A DNA stretch of 34,545 nt from Collinsella aerofaciens (GCF_015555045.1 NZ_JADNJQ010000023.1:1-34545), one strand, 5' to 3'. Positions 1-7,433 are shown, counted from the stretch's first letter. Numbers and translations are program-made. The notes: generated from the sequence alone by a model not told the origin.

Positions 1-11
1 GCGGTGTCCCC

Positions 12-52
12 TCCCTTTCAAGAAAGGGAAGAGGCGGGGCATGCCCCGCCTC
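12..52. repeat. Two adjacent inverted repeats at window edge
   Basis: An 8-bp inverted repeat with a 2-nt centre (12-29, arms TCCCTTTC/GAAAGGGA) is followed at once by a perfect 22-bp GC-rich palindrome (31-52). They may be the end of a terminator for a gene outside the window, but no clear T-run follows on either strand. The rest of 1-300 shows no convincing gene. Confidence 0.5.
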
Positions 53-240
53 TTACACCACATCTCTGCGCGCTACCCGCTTCAAAAAGTCAACCGAGGG
101 TTTTGTCCCGTCAAGACGCCGAACGAGAATTACGTACCGCCAAGAGCCTCAAAACACGCCCCTCGCGGAACAGAATCCTCACTCGATTTCCATGCGGAGT
201 AAAAACGTCAATCAATCATCCTCCGCAACGTCTATCCACC

Positions 241-270
241 AAAAAGGCCGCCCCACGTGGAGCGGCCTTT
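241..270 (-). terminator. Rho-independent terminator after 304-723 gene
   Basis: The arms 243-254 and 259-270 pair over 12 bp with one mismatch around an ACGT loop. Read on the minus strand, the stem is followed directly by a run of five T (241-245). It lies about 34 bases past the stop of the minus-strand gene at 304-723, as expected for its terminator. A few T also follow on the plus strand, so it may act both ways. Confidence 0.75.
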
Positions 271-303
271 GCTCGCAGCTTTTTACTGATAGTTACTCAA
301 AAA

Positions 304-723
304 TTATTCCAACACATCCACAGAAGAGCAGCGAATCGTATTTTTCTTTCGGGAATCGAGAAAATAGCCTACCTTGACTTTAGACCCAACGCTCACGGGG
401 CTATCGCTTACATAGCGCGTATGTTCTGAATCAACCAGAATGGTCAGACGATCAGACCCGTCGTTATATGGATCTTCGCTTTCGACCGACATGGTAAAAT
501 CGCCAGAGCTGTCAACGTTCAACACCAATCCGCTCACGAACCACAAATGTGAATAGTCACCTCCGCTATCTTTTTGGCAACGCTCCACTTTTAGAAATAG
601 CGCAGAGAATGCGAACACGGCAACTGATATAGCGATGAAAACCTTAACGCCACTCCCCTTGCCATGAAATACAAATTTATTCGCCAAAGAAAAATACCCC
701 TGCCTTATCCGTGTAATTAGCAT
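304..723 (-). CDS. Small membrane-anchored hypothetical protein
   Basis: This is a 139-residue protein of unknown function. Residues about 26-46 form one hydrophobic segment after a short basic N-terminus, so it is probably a single-pass membrane protein with the remaining ~90 residues outside. The outer part is polar and rich in Ser and Asp, reads like a small beta domain, and contains two Cys (one just after the membrane segment, one near the C-terminus). The gene is followed by a good terminator at 241-270 and preceded by a hairpin at 743-775, so it is probably a single-gene unit. No family was recognised. The coding call rests on the membrane segment, the terminator and the intact frame. 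Confidence 0.55.
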   Translation of the reverse strand: MLITRIRQGYFSLANKFVFHGKGSGVKVFIAISVAVFAFSALFLKVERCQKDSGGDYSHLWFVSGLVLNVDSSGDFTMSVESEDPYNDGSDRLTILVDSEHTRYVSDSPVSVGSKVKVGYFLDSRKKNTIRCSSVDVLE

Positions 724-742
724 AGTACTACGTTAACGTGCT

Positions 743-775
743 CATGGCTGTGGGTTGGTTTAACCTACAGCCATG
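743..775. repeat. Hairpin upstream of the 304-723 gene
   Basis: Arms CATGGCTGTGGGTT (743-756) and AACCTACAGCCATG (762-775) pair over 14 bp with one G-U pair around a 5-nt loop. No T-run follows on either strand, so a terminator is doubtful. Its place just upstream of the minus-strand start at 723 would also suit an operator. Confidence 0.5.
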
Positions 776-818
776 CTAAAGTTGCCAAAAGGGGCACAAA
801 GGCCAATACGTTTGCGCC

Positions 819-1079
819 ATGCCGGCACAGCGACCTGGCATCGTATGCACCAGCGGGATCATCGCTGGCCTGCAAGGAGGGCATATCCACGCGCTCATGG
901 TCGCCGGAGGCCTCGTGATGCAGCACGCGCCGGGCGGCGACTGGAAGCGCGTCGATTGGGACGTGCTTGCCGCCTGGCTCGACAGATACGGTTACAAGGT
1001 CGCTGATTGCGAGACGGAGACCCTTCCGACCGCCGACGCGGCGAGTGGGAACGCGAGGGTAAAAACGCATCGTCGCTGA
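819..1079 (+). pseudogene. Probable gene fragment, unrecognised family
   Basis: The 86-codon frame contains a stretch that reads like real protein (residues about 10-60, with GGHIHALM, QHAPGG and WLDRYGYKV). It lacks a clear ribosome site and a recognisable N-terminal domain. The last ~25 residues are polar and low in character. The segment is more GC-rich than its surroundings. I read it as the C-terminal remnant of a larger gene or an acquired fragment. The family is not recognised, and a small intact gene is possible. Confidence 0.3.
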
Positions 1080-1187
1080 ACCAGTGAGTCAGTATTCTTT
1101 AGTTGGATGATGGATATTGAAATTGATTAGCGAGATAATGTGCATATCTCATAATGTATGCGTTGCACCATGAGAGAGGGGTCTGTC

Positions 1188-1301
1188 ATGAGCTGGAAAC
1201 CGAGAAAATGCGTTATCGTCGGTCTCGTGACAACCGGTCCTGACGGCGGCTTGTTTGCAACCGCAATGACATCGTACCGACTTTTCACTTGCATGTTCTG
1301 A
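1188..1301 (+). CDS. Possible 37-residue small ORF
   Basis: ATG at 1188 follows a purine-rich GAGAGAGGGG about 9 bases upstream and opens a 37-codon frame with a hydrophobic stretch (VIVGLVTTGP). It ends 12 bases before the membrane protein at 1314, which would suit a leader or a small co-transcribed peptide. A 6-bp dyad, GAGATA/TATCTC, lies at 1131-1149 just upstream. No homology is recognised and it may be chance. Confidence 0.25.
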   Translation: MSWKPRKCVIVGLVTTGPDGGLFATAMTSYRLFTCMF

Positions 1302-1313
1302 AAGGCAGTTGCC

Positions 1314-1553
1314 ATGCTGTCGCAAAATCAATCAAGATACTTGGTCACAATCGGCTTTGCCCTGCTTGCATTACTCTTTGCTAGCGACCTTTTGCTGAAA
1401 CCGCCCAAGGAACTCGTTTTGCTTGCCATAGACTGCATTTCCGCCCTTTACTTTACGGCAACCCTATTCGTCGGACTAAAAGAGAGGAAAAAAGGCGCAG
1501 TCGTTGCATCTGCCGTAGGCGTGATCACAGCCATTGCCTCATTCTTTATCTGA
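1314..1553 (+). CDS. Small integral membrane protein
   Basis: This 79-residue protein is almost entirely hydrophobic. It has three predicted spans at about residues 10-28, 33-53 and 60-79, with a basic loop (KERKKG) before the last one. The start at 1314 has GAAAGG about 9 bases upstream. The positive loop suggests that the turn between spans 2 and 3 is cytoplasmic. It resembles short orphan membrane proteins common in accessory regions of gut Actinobacteria, but no named family was recognised. Function is unknown. Confidence 0.55.
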   Translation: MLSQNQSRYLVTIGFALLALLFASDLLLKPPKELVLLAIDCISALYFTATLFVGLKERKKGAVVASAVGVITAIASFFI

Positions 1554-1565
1554 CACATTGGTGAT

Positions 1566-1901
1566 CTAGGGGCGATATCGTAGGAATACGACCGGGAGAG
1601 CCGGGACCAGATTGCCCGGCTTGCCCGATCGGCTCGCGCGACGGCACGGCGGTTCGACAGAAAACTCTCCGGAGTTCACGCCGTTTCTGATCGCATTGTA
1701 GACAGCCATCTCGTCTTCGCAGTCGGCGAGCACGCGGTGTGCGTCGTCGTTTTGGATGTACAGTAAATCTCGAAGGTCCTCCATGCACCAGCGTCCGAGA
1801 TTTGGCCATGCGCGTCGCGCGAGCTGATAAGTGTCGATTGCGATGTTGTAGTTAAAGTCCAGACCAAAGCCGTCCCAGGCAGAACGGCATTGTTTCCTTG
1901 A
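1566..1901 (-). pseudogene. 5'-truncated DnaQ-type 3'-5' exonuclease relic
   Basis: The minus-strand frame stays open from a stop at 1902-1904 down to 1566. It reads IDTYQLARRAWPNLGR, then HRVLADCEDEMAVY. These match the C-terminal half of DnaQ/RNase T-like exonucleases, where an 'IDT..LARR..P' segment precedes the Exo III motif HxxLAD. The N-terminal Exo I motif (DxE) and Exo II region are missing: sequence upstream of 1901 is out of frame and carries hairpins. After about codon 80 the sequence turns Arg/Pro-rich and looks unrelated. An internal ATG at 1784 gives a 72-codon frame that cannot be an active enzyme. I read it as a decayed exonuclease. Confidence 0.6.
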
Positions 1902-1924
1902 TTATCAACTTCATCCGGACACTT

Positions 1925-1960
1925 CCCGCATTCATCCGTGTGTGTACGGATGAATGCGGG
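1925..1960. repeat. Perfect 15-bp hairpin
   Basis: CCCGCATTCATCCGT (1925-1939) and its exact complement (1946-1960) flank a GTGTGT loop. It lies between the exonuclease relic and the gene ending at 2004. No T-run follows on either side. It may be part of the break that truncated the relic, or a terminator-like element with the next hairpin. Confidence 0.7.
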
Positions 1961-1969
1961 GTTCGATAC

Positions 1970-1998
1970 CCCGGCGGCCTGATCGGCAGACCGCCGGG
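1970..1998 (-). terminator. GC-rich hairpin after the ABC transporter operon
   Basis: CCCGGCGG (1970-1977) pairs with CCGCCGGG (1991-1998), with two more pairs after a mismatch. It begins 6 bases past the stop of the minus-strand gene at 2004. The position fits a terminator, but the following minus-strand bases are not T-rich, so it may instead be an mRNA 3'-end stabiliser. Confidence 0.4.
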
Positions 1999-2003
1999 AA
2001 TTC

Positions 2004-2444
2004 TCACTCCTCGATAAAAGCCGGCACTCGGTTAGTCCTGCGCATCTTGAAATCGCCAGTCTCGTGGGAGACGTAGAGAATGCCGTCCATCCCGTCTCGC
2101 GATGCATACGACAGGTGAACTGAACCGCAATCCGATCCATCATTGTCGAGAAGATCAAACGAATTCGGATCGCTCGTTGCGGCCAAACGACCACTCATAC
2201 AAGAGCCATCGTCATTACAGATTCGCCATTCCATATCTTCGCCTGCAAGAATCGCCATAGACGGCCTGGTCGCGCCATCGTTGACATACATCCCGTCTAT
2301 GCCAAAACCGTTTTCAGCGCCATCAATAAACGACTGCTCGGACCTATACCTCGCAAATGATGCACATAGCACCATTGCAAGACAAAGTACAAAGCCAACA
2401 ATCGCTATCTTTGCATAGCTCTTGCCTATCATGTCATTCACCAC
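2004..2444 (-). CDS. Membrane-anchored protein next to ABC transporter
   Basis: This is a 146-residue protein with a hydrophobic N-terminal segment at about 12-30 and a polar outer domain of ~110 residues rich in Asp, Gly and Ser with several Cys. No good lipobox is seen (the residue before Cys is Leu), so it is probably a signal anchor rather than a lipoprotein. Its start overlaps the end of the ABC transporter by 11 bases, so the two are almost certainly translated as a pair. The outer domain could be an accessory or immunity-type partner, but this is inference; the family is not recognised. Confidence 0.6.
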   Translation of the reverse strand: MVNDMIGKSYAKIAIVGFVLCLAMVLCASFARYRSEQSFIDGAENGFGIDGMYVNDGATRPSMAILAGEDMEWRICNDDGSCMSGRLAATSDPNSFDLLDNDGSDCGSVHLSYASRDGMDGILYVSHETGDFKMRRTNRVPAFIEE

Positions 2445-4248
2445 CCTCGTATGTATCGAGGTATTCCTGCTTGAGCGTCTGCGAGGACGACTTGATCTTT
2501 TCCACGAGCGTGCCGGCCTCGATGAAGTAGAACGAGTCGGTGAGGTCTGCCAGGTCGTCGAGCAGGTGGCTTGAAATGAGCACGCTTCGTCCCCGCGCCA
2601 CCTCGCTGCGCATCGCGTCGCAGGAGGTTTTCCGCTTTCCCGGATCGAGGCCGTTCAGCGGTTCATCGAGGATAAGGTACGGGCAATCGGTCGATATCGC
2701 CATGGCAAGCTTTACCTGCTGCTTCATTCCTGTCGAGAGTTTACGGGTCGGCTTGTCGAGATATGGGGAGATTCCGAGGGAGCTGCAGAGCGAGTCGATG
2801 TCGGCGGCCGATTTCCACGCCTCCCTAACGAAAGCAAGGTGCTCGAGGGCCGATAGCGTGGGATAGAGATCCGCGCCGCCCGAAGAGCTCAGGTAGACGA
2901 GTTCTGCAAATTCGGCTGATCGGCGTTGGCTGATTCCGTCTGCCACCAGGCTTCCCGAGCGGATACGGGTGGGAAATTGGCCCGACAGCGCTTCAAGAAG
3001 GGTGGTTTTCCCCGACCCGTTGGGAGCAACGAGGCCCGCCGCCGTTCCCGGGCTCAGGAAAAGCGACCCGATTGAAAGTATCGTCGTGCTTCCGTATCCC
3101 ACGCTCGCGTCCAGAAGCTCGAGCCCATGGCGCTTTTTCGCGGGTCCAGGCTGTTTGGGGGAACGTGCCGCAACGGCGCCGACCGCAAAAAAGACCGCGA
3201 CGTATGCCAGGGCCACGGCAAGCATCGATGCGCTGCCTGAACCGGAGCCAATGAATTCCGTCGGGAAGCATCCCACGTAACCCGTTGCCTCGATAGGCGA
3301 GAACACGGCCAGCGGCAGGAGCTCGAGCGCGGCATTATGCTCCAGCGCCGAATCGGACAGTAACGGGAATGCCGGGGCCGCGACAAGCAGCGCGGAGGCA
3401 AGGGGGCCCGCGAGGACGCGCCTCGTTGCGGTCGATAGGACGGCGGAGCAAACGGATATCAAGGTTCCGCCCGCAAGAAGCGCGAGAAGCAGGGTCGTGA
3501 AGACGTCTCCCGCGGTCGTGGTGGCAAGCGCGCCGTCATGGAAGAAGGCGATCGGGTACCCGATTTGCCCGAAGCCGTTTAGGGCCAAGGCGCAAATGCT
3601 CCCGGGTGCGAGGCCGGCGAGGAGCATCGCGGTCCCCGCGGCGATTATCGAAAACACGATCTGGATGAGGCGCCGGAATTTGGGCGCGGGCGCCTTCGCC
3701 GCCAGGGTCGCAGGCCTTGTGGCGCCGAGCAGGAGTATCGACGAGAGAAGGAAGGGGATGAAGGGAAGGAAAGACGGCGCCGTGGCAATGGCGTAAGGCA
3801 GGAAGGAAAGGAATGGCAGGTCGCTTGCGGAGGCCGGGATATCCGTGATGCCGGAGCTGCTCAGGGCACGGCAATATGCGAGCTCTGCGTCATTGGTCTC
3901 TCGGTCCCCCACGATGGACCCGGATTGGAAGCCTTCGCCCATGAGCGCGTAGTAGCTCTCGGCAGAATCGAGAAAGGCGGCGTCGGTTTGAGCGGCGAGG
4001 GCGGCGTTCGCGTATCTTGCAAGCTCCGCGTCATCTTGCTGCTCTGGAGATAGGTCTGTGCCGCTGGCCTGGGGCGCGCGCGTATTGAATTCGTCGACAA
4101 AGCCCTGCATGCCCTGTTTCATAAAGAAGGGCCCGTAGATGGGTGAATTGAACGCAATGGGGACGGAGAAGGCTGCGGCGAGAACGAGCGTACAAATCCA
4201 TACGGCCCTGTCTCTTAGGATTAGTTTGAGAAGAAGTCGACAGTACAT
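2434..4248 (-). CDS. ABC transporter, permease fused to ATPase
   Basis: This is a 604-residue single-chain ABC transporter. The first ~370 residues are an ABC-2-like membrane domain: one span at about 13-35, a long extracytoplasmic loop (about 36-145), then about five spans up to ~365. The C-terminal ~225 residues are the nucleotide-binding domain, with Walker A APNGSGKTT (~402-410), signature LSTGMKQQ (~504), Walker B YLILDEP (~523) and an SSH switch (~560). A TM1-large loop-TM pattern is typical of Na+/antibiotic/bacteriocin ABC-2 exporters, but these usually have a separate ATPase. The start has AGGTG 7 bases upstream. The next gene overlaps its end. The substrate is unknown; export of a peptide, drug or lipid is most likely. 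Confidence 0.8.
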   Translation of the reverse strand: MYCRLLLKLILRDRAVWICTLVLAAAFSVPIAFNSPIYGPFFMKQGMQGFVDEFNTRAPQASGTDLSPEQQDDAELARYANAALAAQTDAAFLDSAESYYALMGEGFQSGSIVGDRETNDAELAYCRALSSSGITDIPASASDLPFLSFLPYAIATAPSFLPFIPFLLSSILLLGATRPATLAAKAPAPKFRRLIQIVFSIIAAGTAMLLAGLAPGSICALALNGFGQIGYPIAFFHDGALATTTAGDVFTTLLLALLAGGTLISVCSAVLSTATRRVLAGPLASALLVAAPAFPLLSDSALEHNAALELLPLAVFSPIEATGYVGCFPTEFIGSGSGSASMLAVALAYVAVFFAVGAVAARSPKQPGPAKKRHGLELLDASVGYGSTTILSIGSLFLSPGTAAGLVAPNGSGKTTLLEALSGQFPTRIRSGSLVADGISQRRSAEFAELVYLSSSGGADLYPTLSALEHLAFVREAWKSAADIDSLCSSLGISPYLDKPTRKLSTGMKQQVKLAMAISTDCPYLILDEPLNGLDPGKRKTSCDAMRSEVARGRSVLISSHLLDDLADLTDSFYFIEAGTLVEKIKSSSQTLKQEYLDTYEGGE

Positions 4249-4560
4249 TTGGAAGCACCTACGTTCCTCAAAGAATTGTTAGATTAAAAGTAACAGACCG
4301 AATGAAGATGCGTGCGACGGGGGCGAGGCGAATGGCTGAGCGGTATCGATACGCGGGTTCAACGGTATCACATTGACCGCATAGATTATTAACTTGCATT
4401 TCTAACAGTTAAGGAGACGGGTGCTTTCCAGCACACTCCTTCGATGATGCCTTCCGCTAGTTGCTATGCCGGTTTCAGCCAACAAAGAATGTGCCCGGGC
4501 GCTCAGGTTCACCGTTAGCGTTGGCAACATATGAGATGATGCACACGCGCAACAAAAACG

Positions 4561-4614
4561 TGTACATCACCCTCCAAAACCGACATTTTCGACATGTTTG
4601 GAGGCTGATGTACA
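4561..4614. repeat. 18-bp inverted repeat upstream of pgsA
   Basis: The left arm (4561-4578, TGTACATCACCCTCCAAA) and right arm (4597-4614) are reverse complements with one mismatch, separated by 18 bases that include two CGACAT. A third, weaker copy of the same half-site lies on the minus strand at about 4638-4654. ACATGTnTGGA also occurs twice in direct orientation (4592-4602 and 4651-4661). The arrangement looks like a cluster of regulator sites. Confidence 0.65.
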
Positions 4615-4677
4615 TAAATGTGAGTTCCCGCCCCGCCAACAACACCCTCCACATGTCTGGACTCTCTATGGCTGCGC

Positions 4678-4706
4678 TGGATAGACATCGCCGGAACGGG
4701 TATAGT
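4678..4706 (+). promoter_or_regulatory. Candidate pgsA promoter
   Basis: TGGATA (4678-4683) and TATAGT (4701-4706) are spaced by 17 bases and lie 37 bases before the GTG start, just downstream of the repeated motif. The match is four of six and five of six to the sigma-70-type consensus. Confidence 0.45.
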
Positions 4707-4742
4707 ATCGAAAGTTTTGTCGTTAACCAGCGGGGGAGTCCT

Positions 4743-5447
4743 GTGGGCATCAAAAAGAAGATCAAAAAGGAGCTTATCGGCACTTCCGATTACCCGTCGA
4801 ATAAGATCTTTACGATCTCCAATTTCATCACCTTTACGCGCCTGATCCTCACCCTGGTATTTCTGTACCTGTTTGTGACGGATAACAACCGCGTCATCGC
4901 CATTGTTATCTACGCCGTTGCCGCCTCCACCGACTGGATGGACGGTCAGATCGCCCGCATGACTAAGACGGTCTCGTGGCTCGGCAAGGTCATGGATCCC
5001 ATTTGTGACCGTGCGCTGCTGTTCACCGGCGTGCTGGGACTGGTGGTTCGCGGAGAGCTGCCCATCTGGGTCTGCGTGCTCATTATTGGCCGCGACATCT
5101 ATTTGGGCATCGGCACGCTTATCGTGCGCCATTATCACCATCGCCCCATCGATGTCGTCTTCCCCGGAAAGATTGCCACAGCGCTGCTCATGACCGGCTT
5201 CTCGCTCATGCTACTCGGGTTCCCCGTTATTGACGGCCTGCATCTTTTGCCTTCAGCCCTTACGGCCTTCCCAGGCCTCAACGGAAGCTCGGTGCCCCTC
5301 GGCATCTTCTTTGTGTACGGCGGCGTGATCTTCTCCATGCTCACGGCTGTCATCTACTCCATTAAGGGCGGAGCGGCCATTAAACAGGCTCTCATGCATC
5401 CCGAAGACGAGGACATCGACTTTCTGAACCCTGAAATCGAAGACTGA
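4743..5447 (+). CDS. CDP-alcohol phosphatidyltransferase (PgsA-like)
   Basis: This membrane enzyme transfers a phosphatidyl group from CDP-diacylglycerol to an alcohol, most likely glycerol-3-phosphate. The family signature DG-xx-AR-x8-G-xxx-D-xxx-D is complete at residues 67-89 (D67, G68, A71, R72, G81, D85, D89). Several hydrophobic spans follow, up to a Glu/Asp-rich C-terminus. I choose the GTG at 4743 (234 residues) because GGGGGAG lies 7 bases upstream and the protein then starts at the usual point, MGIKKKIKKE; the frame is open further upstream without family resemblance. It is the second such enzyme in the window (the other is at 25734). Its place next to the GarA/MerR pair recalls pgsA2 near garA in mycobacteria. 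The substrate is not certain. Confidence 0.88.
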   Translation: MGIKKKIKKELIGTSDYPSNKIFTISNFITFTRLILTLVFLYLFVTDNNRVIAIVIYAVAASTDWMDGQIARMTKTVSWLGKVMDPICDRALLFTGVLGLVVRGELPIWVCVLIIGRDIYLGIGTLIVRHYHHRPIDVVFPGKIATALLMTGFSLMLLGFPVIDGLHLLPSALTAFPGLNGSSVPLGIFFVYGGVIFSMLTAVIYSIKGGAAIKQALMHPEDEDIDFLNPEIED

Positions 5448-5513
5448 TTCGTTGGGGTATGATTACGTACGGTTCATTATTTGCGGCACGTCCGCGATAA
5501 GTTAGGGGTTGTC

Positions 5514-5948
5514 ATGGACAACATGGTTAACAATATGCCTCAGAATGATAAGACTGCTGACGCTACCTGCGTATTCCGCGTGCCTTCAAGCGACGTCACC
5601 GTTCCCGACCTCATGGCCAACGTGCGCATCACCGCCCCCGTTCTGTCCATCGTCAAGGGTCCGCAGACTGGTGCCGCCTTTGAGCTCGAGGACGACGTGA
5701 CCACCATCGGCCGCGATCCTGCGAACGGCATTTTCCTCAATGACATGACTGTTTCGCGCAGCCACGCGCGCATTATTCGCGAGGGCCTTGGCGCTCGCAT
5801 CGAGGACCTGGGCTCGCTCAATGGCACCTGGGTCGACGGTGCCATCGTCAACGCGGCCCCGCTGCACGACGGCTCTTCCGTCCAGATCGGTACGTTTACG
5901 CTCATCTACCACGAGAGCACGCCGGAGCGCATCGAAACCGGTGAGTAG
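5514..5948 (+). CDS. garA: FHA-domain protein, GarA/OdhI-like
   Basis: This 144-residue protein has one forkhead-associated domain, a phosphothreonine-binding module. Seen: GR at 66-67, SRxH at 81-84 and LGSLNGT at 99-105, the residues that hold phosphothreonine. The flexible N-terminus carries ATCVFRVP (T18), matching the ETTSVFR segment of mycobacterial GarA and corynebacterial OdhI, where phosphorylated Thr folds back on the FHA domain and stops inhibition of 2-oxoglutarate enzymes. Only one Thr is present here, in the position of the second. The ATG at 5514 has TAGGGG upstream; an earlier TTG in frame is less likely. The next gene is the MerR partner found beside garA in mycobacteria. The symbol is by similarity; targets here are unknown. 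Confidence 0.75.
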   Translation: MDNMVNNMPQNDKTADATCVFRVPSSDVTVPDLMANVRITAPVLSIVKGPQTGAAFELEDDVTTIGRDPANGIFLNDMTVSRSHARIIREGLGARIEDLGSLNGTWVDGAIVNAAPLHDGSSVQIGTFTLIYHESTPERIETGE

Positions 5949-5951
5949 GGC

Positions 5952-6830
5952 ATGGCCGAACGCAACTATCTGAGTATCGGCCAAGTCGTCAACCTTCTTC
6001 GAGGCGCATACCCCGATCTTTCGAACTCAAAAATTAGATTTCTAGAGGATGAGGGGCTCATTACCCCTCATCGTACGCCTAAGGGATACCGTCAGTACTC
6101 CAAGGAGGACGTTGATCGCCTGGAGGTCATTCTGCACTTGCAGAAGACTCGCTACATGCCGCTCAACGTGATTAAGCAGCGCTTGGAAAACGCCACGGAC
6201 CTGTCAACGCTCGCCTACGAGGTGGGCTTGCTGTCCGATGTTCCGCTCAAGACGGAGCCCAAGGAGACTAAGCAAAAGCTGCATCCCATCGAGACCATTC
6301 CCGATATGCTGGGCGTCGAGATTTCGTTTATCCGCTCGCTCGCCGAGAACGACCTCATTCGCATCATCAAGAGTCCGCAGAATCGCGAGCTTGTCGATGG
6401 CCGCGATTTTCCGATCATCCGCTACTGCTCTGAGCTGTCACGCTTCCATATCGAGCCGCGCAACCTGCGTCAGTACGTGTCTTCCGCGAACCGCGAGTCC
6501 TCGATGTTTGAGCAGGTGCTCGTGAGCATGCTCGGAATGGATACCTCCGATGACGAGCGCGACGCCAAGCTCGAGCGTGCGTTTAAGAAGCTTCACGACC
6601 TGACCGAGGGTGTGCACACTGCGCTGCTCAAGAACCGCGTTTTTGAGTCGCTCAACGCCGTGGTCGAGGACGCCGACATCGATGCACTCGATGAGGAAAT
6701 CACTCGCTCCGAGTCCACCAAGGCCAAAAACGAAGAGATAGCCGCGCCGGCTTCGCACGAGGATTCTCTCGTAAAGCCGCTCAAGGTCGTCGCCCCTTCG
6801 CACTCCGGCACCGCCACCGCGGCCAAATAA
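5952..6830 (+). CDS. MerR-family regulator, Rv1828-like
   Basis: This is a 292-residue transcription factor. Residues about 6-75 are a MerR winged helix (SIGQVVNLL, IRFLEDEGLITPHRT, GYRQYSKEDVDRLEVI). A second region at about 110-190 (IPDMLGVEISFIRSLAENDLI) looks like another helix-turn-helix-like domain, as in Rv1828-type proteins. A helical stretch and a low-complexity Ala/Ser/Lys tail follow. No metal-binding Cys cluster is present, so it is not a classical metal sensor. The gene starts 3 bases after the FHA stop, so the two are co-transcribed. This mirrors garA-Rv1828 in mycobacteria. The signal and targets are unknown. Confidence 0.8.
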   Translation: MAERNYLSIGQVVNLLRGAYPDLSNSKIRFLEDEGLITPHRTPKGYRQYSKEDVDRLEVILHLQKTRYMPLNVIKQRLENATDLSTLAYEVGLLSDVPLKTEPKETKQKLHPIETIPDMLGVEISFIRSLAENDLIRIIKSPQNRELVDGRDFPIIRYCSELSRFHIEPRNLRQYVSSANRESSMFEQVLVSMLGMDTSDDERDAKLERAFKKLHDLTEGVHTALLKNRVFESLNAVVEDADIDALDEEITRSESTKAKNEEIAAPASHEDSLVKPLKVVAPSHSGTATAAK

Positions 6831-6870
6831 CCTCTGCCGCTTATCCGGCAACCCATTGAAAGGTCATGCA

Positions 6871-7401
6871 ATGTACGACTTCGAATCTCAAATCGTCGAC
6901 ATCCCCGACTATCCCGAGCCCGGAGTCATCTTTAAAGACATCACGCCGCTTTTTGGCAATCCCGAGGCGCTTAAAGCCATGACCGATGCCCTCGCCGAGC
7001 ACTTTGCCGGCATGGGAATCACCAAGGTCGTGGGTCCCGAGGCTCGCGGCTTTATGGTTGGTGTACCGGTGGCTGTAGCCCTTGGTGCCGGCTTTGTTCC
7101 CGTACGTAAACCGGGCAAGCTGCCGCGCGAGACCGTAAGCCAGAGCTACGAGCTCGAGTACGGCACCGATTCAATTGAGATCCATGCCGACGCTATCAGC
7201 TCTAAAGATACCGTGTTGATTCTGGACGACTTGGTCGCGACGGGCGGAACCGTCGAGGCAACAGGTAAACTGGTGCGAGATATGGGCGCAAAGCTTGTCG
7301 GTTACGGTTGTATCCTTGAGCTTGCGTTTCTCAACCCGCGCGAGAAGCTCACGCCGTCTGATGACGATGTGGAGCTCTTTAGCCTGGTGACGGTAGACTA
7401 G
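6871..7401 (+). CDS. apt: Adenine phosphoribosyltransferase
   Basis: It makes AMP from adenine and PRPP in the cytoplasm (purine salvage). The 176-residue length is normal. The N-terminal IVDIPDYPEPGVIFKDITPL is the classic Apt opening, GPEARGF (55-61) is conserved, and the PRPP loop VLILDDLVATGGT lies at about 115-127. I choose the ATG at 6871, which has GAAAGG 8 bases upstream, over a TTG 15 bases earlier. It follows the MerR gene by 40 bases and precedes a secreted hydrolase by 32, so it may share their transcript. Confidence 0.95.
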   Translation: MYDFESQIVDIPDYPEPGVIFKDITPLFGNPEALKAMTDALAEHFAGMGITKVVGPEARGFMVGVPVAVALGAGFVPVRKPGKLPRETVSQSYELEYGTDSIEIHADAISSKDTVLILDDLVATGGTVEATGKLVRDMGAKLVGYGCILELAFLNPREKLTPSDDDVELFSLVTVD

Positions 7402-7433
7402 CCGTTACCCTTAGTTACTGGAAAGGAAGCTAC

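Larger units (their letters stand above)
4249..4742. other. Intergenic region with triplicated motif, pgsA leader
   Basis: This 494-base gap separates the divergent ABC operon and pgsA. It holds a dyad TTAACT-N12-AGTTAA (4389-4412), three copies of a GGAGG(G/C)TG(A/T)TGT motif (4561-4654) and a plausible pgsA promoter (4678-4706). The frame is open from 4461 into pgsA, but that part does not resemble the family and has no ribosome site. Confidence 0.6.

Noticed and set aside
4-429. 141-codon open frame at the window start
   Set aside because: It runs through the hairpins at 12-52 and the terminator at 241-270, overlaps the minus-strand gene and has no family-like sequence.
1958-1972. T-arm-like sequence suggesting a tRNA gene
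   Set aside because: No acceptor, D or anticodon arms can be formed around it and no CCA-type end follows; it is kept only as a hint in a finding.
4461-4742. N-terminal extension of pgsA
   Set aside because: It crosses the repeated motif and likely promoter, has no ribosome site, and the family starts at the GTG at 4743.
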